A stretch of DNA of 64,000 bases from the NCBI GenBank assembly GCA_019894855.1, contig JAGXNS010000002.1, positions 25,129 to 89,128 on the forward strand, given 5' to 3'. Numbering within the stretch: the stretch's first letter is position 1; every line of letters begins with the position of its first letter. This stretch comes from Promethearchaeota archaeon. Lineage in GTDB: Archaea; Asgardarchaeota; Lokiarchaeia; Sigyniarchaeales; SOKP01. A model generated the notes under the pieces. The model made no database searches. It had not been told where the DNA came from and saw only the letters and a program-made list of their open reading frames with translations. Made by a program: the position numbers and the translations under genes. Below are positions 54,773 through 62,978 of this stretch, one piece after another.

Positions 54773-55426
54773 CTGGCGCTAAAGAAGAAGTTATTCCCTA
54801 GAAAAGGTAAAGAAAAGGATGAGCTTGTTATTAAATCTAAAGCACATATCAGAAAAATTGCACTTGCAAATAAAACTTACAACAAAAGAGCAGAGATAGC
54901 TAGAAAGAACGCTAAAATAGCCATAAAGAGAGGAGAACGAAACAGAGCCAAGAATTATTTGATACAGCATAAACAATACCAAATGAAAGTAGATCGCGCG
55001 AACAATATTCGAGCAAAAATAGAACGTCAGATTGAAGCAATCGAAGAAGGTCAAATGATTTCAATGACAGGAGATTTAATGGGCGGTATAAGAGATGAAT
55101 TAGCTGGAATTGCTACTAAAGTTGCTCCCGAAAAGATTGCTGAAATCGCAGAAGATTCTGAAGCTTATGTAGCAGAAATAGAGGAATCTGCGGATATTCT
55201 TGCTGGTGATCCTGAAATTGATTTAGCAATTGATATAACTGACGAATTAAATCAACTTGAAACGGAAATGCTTTTAGAACAAGGTGGTCAAATGCCAGAG
55301 GTCCCTGACGATGAACTTGCGTATATTTCAGAGTTTGAAGAAATAGGGGAAGAACCTGGAATACAAACGAAGGCAAAATTAGAGGACGAGATAGATAAAT
55401 TGCGAAAAGAGTTGGAAGGGAGCTAG
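54773..55426 (+). CDS. ESCRT-III (Snf7/CHMP-type) protein, apparent CUG start
   Basis: This is the membrane-remodelling filament subunit, here ~217 residues. The N-terminus is basic (ALKKKLFPRKGK), as in ESCRT-III alpha-helix 0/1. Then come long charged helices: NAKIAIKRGERNRAKNYLIQ and KIERQIEAIEEGQM. The C-terminal half is acidic with a final LEDEIDKLRKEL helix, a possible Vps4-binding (MIM-like) motif. No in-frame ATG, GTG or TTG lies upstream before the stop at 54731-54733. CTG at 54773-54775 gives the best N-terminus; TTG at 54959 would cut away the first helix. The family call is firm, the start is inference. Confidence 0.82.
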   Translation: MALKKKLFPRKGKEKDELVIKSKAHIRKIALANKTYNKRAEIARKNAKIAIKRGERNRAKNYLIQHKQYQMKVDRANNIRAKIERQIEAIEEGQMISMTGDLMGGIRDELAGIATKVAPEKIAEIAEDSEAYVAEIEESADILAGDPEIDLAIDITDELNQLETEMLLEQGGQMPEVPDDELAYISEFEEIGEEPGIQTKAKLEDEIDKLRKELEGS

Positions 55427-55462
55427 ATTCAATATAGCCATATTGAATTGTATAAATAGAAT

Positions 55463-57553
55463 TTAAGTGTAAAATCTTTTTCTATCAATATCTTTTGATG
55501 TGTTCCTTAAAAACTCATCATCTTCCATGTCATCATCTAAAACTTCAAGATTTTTCTCGATTATATAAATTTCTTTTTGTAAATTCTTAAAGTTTTTAAA
55601 GAAATCTATTTCGGAGATATTTCCTGATTCAAATTTAGAATCTAATGCTTTGAGCGTTTCTTCAAGGCTGTATTTCTCTTTTTGTAGGTCAAACATTTTT
55701 TTACGTCTTGTTTTACTATGCTTTTTAGAGTAATGTTTTGACCTTTCGTCTGGATAATTTGAAATAGAATCACGATTGAATAATTCAGAGAGGTGATTTT
55801 TTGAATAATCGTCATATTGCGGAACATATCTACCTTTCTCTATTGGTTCATAGTATGCCGGATTGTTTTTCAAAACATCAAAGTTATATGAGTTGTTGGG
55901 TGGTGTGCTAGGAAAAATTCTTCCATATTTTTGTAATTGTTCTAATTTTCTCATTAATAAGCTTTTTTCTTCCGCATTTGTAATACGATTTCCGAATCCA
56001 CTGTTAAAACTTGTAGGTTTGTAATTTTGAATCCTGTTGTTATCGATTAAGCTTTGTAAGAAAAATTCGTTCTGATTATATATCGGTGGAGCATTATTCG
56101 GTACGTTATTGTAATTGTAATTTAAATCTCCAGGGTTTTTAATGTTTCCAGGATGGAATAATGGATTTCCGGGTAAATTTTGATAATTCGGATTAGAATA
56201 ATAGGGTAAATTAGGATCGTTGGGATTTCTATTTTGATAAGGATTATGTAAAGGTTGATTTGGTGTATTGTTAGGCGTATAATTCGGGTTTTGATTAAAT
56301 GCCTGCGATACTTGACTATAATTAGGTATTCCATTATTTGGTTTAACATTATTATACTGACACTTCAAACTGAAGAAAGAATTGATAGCTTCTTCAATAA
56401 AGTTTGATAAATCACTCAAATCAACCTCAATATTGAAAAGCTTTTGAGCAGCCTCTTTATCGTAAACTATTGTCTCGTCAAAACTTCTTGCGAGTAAAAT
56501 GTAATCTAATACTCTAGAAACAGAATTGGGAGGGAGAGAAAATTCGTATCTACCGTAAGGAAACTCAATATAAAGTTTCTTGAAAAATTTTCCTCTGATT
56601 TGAACTTTGGTTAAATCCTTCACGGGAGCTTTAAAGATACCCTCTTGCTTCTTCTTTCGTTTCCCATATTCACGGACAAAAGAGAGGTCAAAATTGGTAA
56701 TAAAAAGAATTCCTTTATCTTTTTTGAATTTATCTTGGGTGTTAAGGCCGTTAGACAACTTTGCATATATTGCATAAACAGGTTTTTCTTCATCAGCTAG
56801 ATTCAGAAACTTTAGATAATTTATGAAATAAAAAGTTATCTTATCAATAAAATTAAGATTATTGGAAAGAGCCTCGACGCTCGTACTAATTGTTTTTACA
56901 TTATTGGTTATAAAAGAATTTATTGAAGTATAGCTTCTTGTTAAATTCTCTAAAATATCTTCAATTATCTTTATATTCGAATTTTGTTGCGTGTAAATAT
57001 CAAAAAAATATTCTTTATTAAGGGATAGGTGTTGAATAAAATTACGAATCTTTTCTATAAGATTTTCTTTCGCATATATAAATAACTTGAAGAGAGCTAA
57101 TAAATCTAGTTCCATAGTAGGGTAATGAAAACACCTAACAGGGGGGGCTCTTGCATCGATAACCTTTTGTTTTAATCGATACAAAGAACCTAATAAATCT
57201 CTTAAGGGAGTTATGAAACTTCTAGAATTTTTAATTAACTCCAAAAAACTTTTTTCCAAATCTTCTTTTTTTTCATAGATATTAATAATTTGGTTCGAAT
57301 GGCATTTTGGACAAGACTTTAGGAGTTGACTGGAGCTCTCTATGTTCTCGGCGCCGCAATCTTTACATACCTTCTTATCCCCTGAATCAGAAATAGTTAT
57401 ATTTGTTGAGTCGCAATCTTGACAAACAAATGATTTAATTTTTTCTTCGTGTAGACAGTCCGAACAACAGCTGGTCCCACAACTTTCACAATAATATGCT
57501 AATTTAACATTTCTTTGACAGAAACGGCAAATTTGGAAGTGTGGCTCCGACAT
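55463..57553 (-). CDS. Multidomain zinc-finger, PH-like, Asn/Pro-rich, coiled-coil protein
   Basis: This 696-residue protein shows a modular plan. Residues ~8-85 hold three zinc ribbons or a B-box-like set (CRFC, CESCG, CSDC, CQDC, CKDCG, CPKC). Residues ~90-240 are helical. Residues ~260-350 look like a PH/GRAM-like beta domain (GILFITNFDLSFV, then KLYIEFPYGRYEFSLP, ending with a helix). Residues ~405-520 are Asn/Pro/Tyr-rich and probably disordered. Residues ~630-690 form a coiled coil (SLEETLKALDSKF). It is convergent with ESCRT-III, 36 bp apart. GLUE/PH-type and zinc-finger domains occur in ESCRT-II and its relatives, so an ESCRT link is a hypothesis. Confidence 0.7.
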   Translation of the reverse strand: MSEPHFQICRFCQRNVKLAYYCESCGTSCCSDCLHEEKIKSFVCQDCDSTNITISDSGDKKVCKDCGAENIESSSQLLKSCPKCHSNQIINIYEKKEDLEKSFLELIKNSRSFITPLRDLLGSLYRLKQKVIDARAPPVRCFHYPTMELDLLALFKLFIYAKENLIEKIRNFIQHLSLNKEYFFDIYTQQNSNIKIIEDILENLTRSYTSINSFITNNVKTISTSVEALSNNLNFIDKITFYFINYLKFLNLADEEKPVYAIYAKLSNGLNTQDKFKKDKGILFITNFDLSFVREYGKRKKKQEGIFKAPVKDLTKVQIRGKFFKKLYIEFPYGRYEFSLPPNSVSRVLDYILLARSFDETIVYDKEAAQKLFNIEVDLSDLSNFIEEAINSFFSLKCQYNNVKPNNGIPNYSQVSQAFNQNPNYTPNNTPNQPLHNPYQNRNPNDPNLPYYSNPNYQNLPGNPLFHPGNIKNPGDLNYNYNNVPNNAPPIYNQNEFFLQSLIDNNRIQNYKPTSFNSGFGNRITNAEEKSLLMRKLEQLQKYGRIFPSTPPNNSYNFDVLKNNPAYYEPIEKGRYVPQYDDYSKNHLSELFNRDSISNYPDERSKHYSKKHSKTRRKKMFDLQKEKYSLEETLKALDSKFESGNISEIDFFKNFKNLQKEIYIIEKNLEVLDDDMEDDEFLRNTSKDIDRKRFYT

Positions 57554-57773
57554 AATAAGTTTTAAAACCGAATTATTTTAATTAAAAAACAAACAATTTT
57601 TGATCGCTTTATCAGAAGAATAAGAAATTCTAAAACATAAAAAAAGCTATATTATTCCCGTATCATGTAATATTCAGATATACCTAGGAAGAAAAATAAG
57701 AATCGATTGAAAAAGAGCTATTTAAGTATCAGATAAAATTAAATTGATAACCCTAAATGGCTCTTTTTAGAGT
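57554..57773. other. Intergenic region upstream of the zinc-finger protein
   Basis: AT-rich, 220 bp, lying between the ends of two minus-strand genes (the L35Ae 3' end at 57774 and the start of the multidomain gene). It should hold the promoter of the multidomain gene. No conserved structure is seen. Confidence 0.4.
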
Positions 57774-58067
57774 TTAGCGGATTATTTTAACCTTTGTGCC
57801 TAAAGCTTGCCCAGGAACGCCGGCTTTTTTGAAATGAGCTCTAATAGCACCATTGTTTCCGTGTGCTCGAGTGATTTTTCCTTTTAATTGTTTTCCCGTA
57901 GAACTTTCCCATACAACGGTCCTTCCAATTAATTTATTAGCCTCTTTTCTGTTTGTAATATTTGGAAATACGATTATACAATGTTTAGGGTGAAGAGTAT
58001 GACGTCCTTGTTTATAATTGGAGATTGTCCCTTCCATGCCTAATATTTCTAATTTATTTAAAGTCAT
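57774..58067 (-). CDS. rpl35ae: Ribosomal protein L35Ae
   Basis: This is a large-subunit protein (eL33) of 97 residues. The conserved VVWESSTGKQLKGKITRAHGNNGAIRAHFKK-type core is visible in pieces, ending PGQALGTKVKIIR. The N-terminal GTISNYKQGRHTLHP is typical of the family. It stands alone on its strand, without other ribosomal protein genes. Confidence 0.95.
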   Translation of the reverse strand: MTLNKLEILGMEGTISNYKQGRHTLHPKHCIIVFPNITNRKEANKLIGRTVVWESSTGKQLKGKITRAHGNNGAIRAHFKKAGVPGQALGTKVKIIR

Positions 58068-58212
58068 TTTACGAAACCACTAGTAATTATCAGAATTACT
58101 TAATTGTTATGAGAAATATTTAAAAAAATAAAAATTTTCGTAATTGTAGTTCTTTTTATCCTAGAATTTAAAAAAGAAAACTTTTTGAGCAAAATCCGTT
58201 TAATATAATCCA

Positions 58213-59607
58213 ATGAAAGTTGCGTTTAATAGGACAAAAATAACACCAAAGGATTTCACAGGGAAACCCATGGCAGGTTATACTCGCAAAGGTTCCTGCT
58301 TAGGAAAATTAGACGATATCCATGCTTATGGTGTTTTACTAAGCATAAACAATAGTAATAATAAAAATCACTTATTAATGATTTCGGTTGATTTATTAAA
58401 ATTACCACTTTCGATTGTTGAGTATATAAAAAAGAGATTGATTTCAAAATTTAAGCCATTAAAACCAGATGAAATATTTCTACATGCCACTCACACCCAT
58501 TCCTCATTTGATCTTACAGGTGAGTTTTATTACCCCGGCGGAGCATTAGGATTCATAAAAGGGGTGCTGTTTGCCGATAACAAAAACGACAGATTTATTG
58601 TGTGGATGACTAATAGAATTGTGAGAATGGTTAGTAAATTATTTGAGGATTTAGAGCCGTGTACAATAGCTTGGAAAAAAGAAAGTTTTAACCCAGATAT
58701 TGTTCTTAATCGAAGATGGCCAACGAGGAATGTTTTACCCGATTTAGGAATAATTGCTTTTAAAAAGTTAGAAGACACTAAATTAATCGGTATTATAATT
58801 AATTATTCCTGTCATCCAACCACACTATCGCATAAAAATAATAAGCTGTCTGCTGATTTCCCTGGGAGGGTAATTTCTAAAATTGACGATTTAACTGGCG
58901 GAAGCATTAAAGCTATTTATTTTAACGGTCCATCTGGAGATTTAAATCCGATAACAACCTCCGGGACTAATCTGAAGGAAATTGATAGAGACAAGACGTT
59001 ATCTTATGACCAGTTAGGAACTTATAAACACACACAAAAAATTGGGTATACAATTGGCGAAGAAGCCTTAAAGATCGCTAAGTCTATTCCTGAAGAGGAT
59101 TACTCTACATTGACAGAAGTTATAATATATACAAAGAGATTTTTAATTCCCCAGAAAGATGCGAAATATTATTCAAAAGTATGGTTTTCAAATAAAGTGA
59201 AGTGGGTATTAAAGAAATATTTCTTGTTTAAAATAGCCAAGTTTGATCATAAGTTTGTTAACTTTCCATTTTTTACTGTCGAACGCAAGAATTTAAAGAA
59301 TTACGGAAAAACAGTAGTTCATTTTATTAAATATATAGCGAGTAATGGCAATACATTTGGACTACTAACGGTTCCCGGTGAATTGTTTGAAGACATTGGA
59401 AAAACTCTAATTTCCCATGCCCCAACTAAGATGGAAAACACATTAATTTTCCAAAATACTCAGGATTGGATTGGTTATTTATTCCCACTAGAAATGTATA
59501 TTAAGGAAGGCGGGTATGAACCATTTATGTGCTTTAGTCCTCTGTGTGGAGCTTATATAGAAAAAAATGCGACGAAATTATTAAAAGAAATTAAAGATAA
59601 ATTTTAG
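58213..59607 (+). CDS. Neutral/alkaline ceramidase-like hydrolase
   Basis: This 464-residue protein matches the N-terminal domain of neutral non-lysosomal ceramidases, zinc hydrolases of the amide bond of ceramide. Zinc-site motifs ATHTHSS (near 95) and SCHPTT (near 200) with SADFPG are present. It lacks the C-terminal Ig-like domain of 700-residue enzymes. Archaea have ether lipids, so ceramide is an unlikely substrate; another amide is probable. No signal peptide is evident. It may have been acquired, as the family is more common in bacteria and eukaryotes. Confidence 0.82.
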   Translation: MKVAFNRTKITPKDFTGKPMAGYTRKGSCLGKLDDIHAYGVLLSINNSNNKNHLLMISVDLLKLPLSIVEYIKKRLISKFKPLKPDEIFLHATHTHSSFDLTGEFYYPGGALGFIKGVLFADNKNDRFIVWMTNRIVRMVSKLFEDLEPCTIAWKKESFNPDIVLNRRWPTRNVLPDLGIIAFKKLEDTKLIGIIINYSCHPTTLSHKNNKLSADFPGRVISKIDDLTGGSIKAIYFNGPSGDLNPITTSGTNLKEIDRDKTLSYDQLGTYKHTQKIGYTIGEEALKIAKSIPEEDYSTLTEVIIYTKRFLIPQKDAKYYSKVWFSNKVKWVLKKYFLFKIAKFDHKFVNFPFFTVERKNLKNYGKTVVHFIKYIASNGNTFGLLTVPGELFEDIGKTLISHAPTKMENTLIFQNTQDWIGYLFPLEMYIKEGGYEPFMCFSPLCGAYIEKNATKLLKEIKDKF

Positions 59608-59625
59608 AAATAAGTCGAAAAATTT

Positions 59626-60834
59626 CTATTCAATCTGCTTTTCTGCTAATTTCCATGCCTTTTTATTTAAATTAATGTATTTACCCAGATATTCATTTTC
59701 TGTTAAAGATGATACTTGATTTGCGATTGTTTTCTCTTCTATGATCAACTCTTTTTCAATTAGTGCTAATTCATCAAGGTATAATTGCTTTTCTGGTTTT
59801 ATGGAACGCTTTTTGTATGGTTTAATGAATTCTTTGTGTCTTGACCAGAACCACATAGGATCTAGCTCGTCGTAAGGTCCGGGCTTCTTTACAGAAAATT
59901 TTTGACCTTCCGTTGGAAAAATGTAGGGTTTAAATATATTTAAACATGGAAGTGAGCCCCCAGTAAACCAATGTACTGAATTTTTTACATCTTTTTTTAG
60001 ATGAGATACCTGAGAACCAGTTGATTGAAAAGATCCATGCATACAAATACCTACATCGTGTTCTCTTAAAAAATCCATCATTAAAGAAGGTGATATTGAT
60101 TTTCTTTTTTCCTTTAGCATGTTAAGGGTACATCCATCTCGTGATTCTTGTGAAAAATCGTTAGGAATCTGTGGATCTGAAAAAATCATTGCAAAGTCAA
60201 AACTATCATCATCTCTACAATACCCCCTATCGATAGCATGTTGGATAATACCTTTCCGCCTCATATCTCCTTTACCTCTTATTGATAAGTTGTTAGAAAT
60301 TGATCTAATCTCTTTAACTTTTTCTACAATCCACCATTTATCAGCCGTTTCTAAAACAAATGCTTCGTTATTATCAGCAATAATATAGGAATTATGATAA
60401 ATCCATCCTTGTTGGTTATAAGCACAACTTCCACCTTGTCCATATCTTTCTAATAGATCTGTAATTGTTTCCAGAGCTTCCTTTGCAGATTTACCTCGTT
60501 CTAAACCTAACCGGAGCAAATCCATGCCTAACAACCCCGATTCTTGATATTTTTCTTTAGAATACACTGCCTCATTTCCTATTACGACACCATGTTCATT
60601 TGAGCCCATTTCACATCCAAACATCCAGAATGGTTGACTCATAATTAACGCTGCTGTTTCTTTTGCTTGTGGTATAGATATATACGTACACTTGACTTGA
60701 TCTCCTTTAAAATAGCTCATTCTTGGGTTGAAGGTTATTAATTGAGCTTCAGATTGAGGTCTATCACTATTTTTTCCGAATACTACATTACCATCTTCCG
60801 TAGAATTTCCTAAAGCCACTAAAGTATCACACAT
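59626..60834 (-). CDS. C69-family (secernin-like) peptidase
   Basis: This Ntn-hydrolase family protein starts MCDTLVALG, with Cys2 as the expected nucleophile after Met removal. GKNSDRP (near residue 21), MFGCEMGSNEHGVVIGNEA and TADKWWIVEKV are family blocks. The length of 402 fits secernins and C69 dipeptidases. The substrate in archaea is unknown. The gene is convergent with the ceramidase-like gene, 18 bp apart. Confidence 0.87.
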   Translation of the reverse strand: MCDTLVALGNSTEDGNVVFGKNSDRPQSEAQLITFNPRMSYFKGDQVKCTYISIPQAKETAALIMSQPFWMFGCEMGSNEHGVVIGNEAVYSKEKYQESGLLGMDLLRLGLERGKSAKEALETITDLLERYGQGGSCAYNQQGWIYHNSYIIADNNEAFVLETADKWWIVEKVKEIRSISNNLSIRGKGDMRRKGIIQHAIDRGYCRDDDSFDFAMIFSDPQIPNDFSQESRDGCTLNMLKEKRKSISPSLMMDFLREHDVGICMHGSFQSTGSQVSHLKKDVKNSVHWFTGGSLPCLNIFKPYIFPTEGQKFSVKKPGPYDELDPMWFWSRHKEFIKPYKKRSIKPEKQLYLDELALIEKELIIEEKTIANQVSSLTENEYLGKYINLNKKAWKLAEKQIE

Positions 60835-61160
60835 TTTATTTCCTCGTAAAATACTTACAATTTTCTTTATATCTTAGAAAAAATGATAGAAAGTTTTTAT
60901 AATTTGATTAAGTAAGGGTTTAGATCTGAATGTATTATAGTGATGAAAAAAGTCAACAACTTTGCAAATTAATCATTGAATTCATTTAATCTTATTTTTA
61001 ATTTGACATTTTTATTCATGCTAATGTTTCAAACAACAATCATTTTTGATTAACCTTTTATAAAAATAATATTTTAAGTCAAATAACTATATGAATACAA
61101 TTATTGATTTCTTAGGCTTTTTTTCTGTAATTAAAGTTTCAAAAAAAATGAGTTAAATTG
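60835..61160. other. 326-bp AT-rich divergent promoter region
   Basis: This lies between the divergent C69 peptidase and glycogen synthase genes. It is very AT-rich with several TATA-like runs, for example near 60890-60905 and 61055-61080. I see no gene, RNA or strong repeat in it. Confidence 0.45.
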
Positions 61161-62975
61161 ATGGAAAATAAGAAATGTGTGTGGATTTTCTCATTTGAGT
61201 ATGCCGGTGTAGCAAAAGTTGGAGGGCTTGGAGAAGTACCGGCAAATCAGGCTAAACATTTATCAGAACAGTTCAATATTACCGTATTTATGCCCTCACA
61301 TGGAAAGGTTGAAAGTCTAAAAAGTAAATACGATTTGGAAAAACTACCCTTCACCTGTGTTGGAACTATAAACCCTACACTGTTTGGAATAAAAGAAAAA
61401 GAAGCGAGTTATATCATTTCTTTTTATAAATTTAAAAAAGAAAATGTTAATATAATTTTAATATCGGGCGATAATTCATTTACATCAAAGTTCTTAGATG
61501 ACAACACGGTATATAATCCTAATACTATAATGGGAAAAATTGCACTATTTAGTTTAGGAATTCGCTGTTTAGTACACTATTTCATTGAAAACAAGAAAAA
61601 TTTTTTACCAAATATAGTACACTTACACGATTATCATGTAGTTTTGCCCTTTTTCGGGATGAAACAGGTATTGGCTAGAAATGGGTTAAAAGTTGCATCG
61701 ATATTAACCATACACTTAATGACATGGCCTAGATTCGAATTTAGTTTTTACAGAATTTGTGCAATAAATGACACTCCGATCAGAGTTCTGCTTAGCAGCG
61801 GATTTAAAATGTTAAACTTAAACCAAATTCTACAAATATCTCAATTCGACGAAGGTAAAAGAACAGAGTTTGGAATGCCTACAGTTGAAAAAATTGGAGC
61901 TATTATTTCGGATATAGTGACTACTGTAAGCGAATCGTATTTAAATTCGGATATCATTCCAAACTGTGGAAAGGGATTAATAGAATTTAAAGCAGATTTT
62001 ATATGGGATGGTTGCGACTGGGACCTGATTGATATTTTCAATCAGGTTAAAGAGATTCATGGAAAAGAGATTCGTAGTTTTCTACAAATTAGTGACGATA
62101 CTGAAATAAAAGAACCGCATATGAAGAGATTTTTATTGGAGTATAAAATCGGAAATCTCAGTCAAAGTCCACTAATTAGTTCCCAAAATGTGTTAAACAC
62201 TATAAATGAAATCTCGAATGGAAATCCATTCGTCAAAAACGGTAATATTAAACCTTTTTTGGATTCGGGCCCATTAGTTTTAACAACAGGCCGAATTTCA
62301 CCCCAAAAGGGATTTGATACTATTTTTGAAGCTGTTCCAGAAGTCTTGAAAGTTATACCTAACGCGAAATTTCTTTTTTTGATACTACCTACGGATTATA
62401 GTATAAATGAAATTAAAACTTATTCACAATTCGTAAAACAATATCCCCAGAACATCAGAATCATTTTTGGTGTAGCTTCAGATATTTTTTACTTAGCACA
62501 TTTATCTGCGGATGTTTATTGTGCATTATCTAGATGGGAACCTTTTGGTATTATGGCGCTAGAAGCAATGGCATGTAAAATTCCTATTATCGCCACAAAT
62601 GTAGGAGGTTTGCAAGAAACTATTGTTGATTTGAGAAACTTCCCAGAAATTGGTACAGGTATTTTAATTGAGAAAGATAATCCATCCCAATTTTCTGAAG
62701 CGTTAATTTCCCTTTTATTATTGGCAGAGATCTCTAAAAGAGTAAAAGATAAGGAATCTATTTATGAAACTGAAAATTTCAAGTTAGTAAATCAAATTCC
62801 AGATGAAATTCTTAAATCTCTTGTTTTATTAAACCCAAATTGCTTTATTAAGATTAAAGAGAATTGTTATAAACGAGTAGAAAAAAATTTTAGATGGAAA
62901 ATTGTCTCACAGAAATTAGTCCTCTTATATCAAAAGATACAGAAAATACAAATAGATTCTACTAGAGAGGCATAA
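61161..62975 (+). CDS. Glycogen/starch synthase-like glycosyltransferase (GT5)
   Basis: This GT-B enzyme extends alpha-1,4-glucan from a nucleotide-sugar donor. The N-terminal KVGGLGEV (19-26) is the ADP-glucose-binding KxGGL motif. C-terminal TGRISPQKG (near 376) and WEPFGIMALEA (EX7E, near 455) are conserved. At 605 residues it is longer than bacterial GlgA, with extra segments in the middle. ATG 61161 is used; a TTG lies one codon upstream. A second gene starts 4 bp after its stop, making a short operon. Confidence 0.88.
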   Translation: MENKKCVWIFSFEYAGVAKVGGLGEVPANQAKHLSEQFNITVFMPSHGKVESLKSKYDLEKLPFTCVGTINPTLFGIKEKEASYIISFYKFKKENVNIILISGDNSFTSKFLDDNTVYNPNTIMGKIALFSLGIRCLVHYFIENKKNFLPNIVHLHDYHVVLPFFGMKQVLARNGLKVASILTIHLMTWPRFEFSFYRICAINDTPIRVLLSSGFKMLNLNQILQISQFDEGKRTEFGMPTVEKIGAIISDIVTTVSESYLNSDIIPNCGKGLIEFKADFIWDGCDWDLIDIFNQVKEIHGKEIRSFLQISDDTEIKEPHMKRFLLEYKIGNLSQSPLISSQNVLNTINEISNGNPFVKNGNIKPFLDSGPLVLTTGRISPQKGFDTIFEAVPEVLKVIPNAKFLFLILPTDYSINEIKTYSQFVKQYPQNIRIIFGVASDIFYLAHLSADVYCALSRWEPFGIMALEAMACKIPIIATNVGGLQETIVDLRNFPEIGTGILIEKDNPSQFSEALISLLLLAEISKRVKDKESIYETENFKLVNQIPDEILKSLVLLNPNCFIKIKENCYKRVEKNFRWKIVSQKLVLLYQKIQKIQIDSTREA

Positions 62976-62978
62976 GAC

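Noticed and set aside
54959..55426. TTG start giving a short 155-residue ESCRT-III protein
   Set aside because: This cuts through the first long helix; the upstream frame continues the same charged helix pattern, so the true start must lie further upstream.
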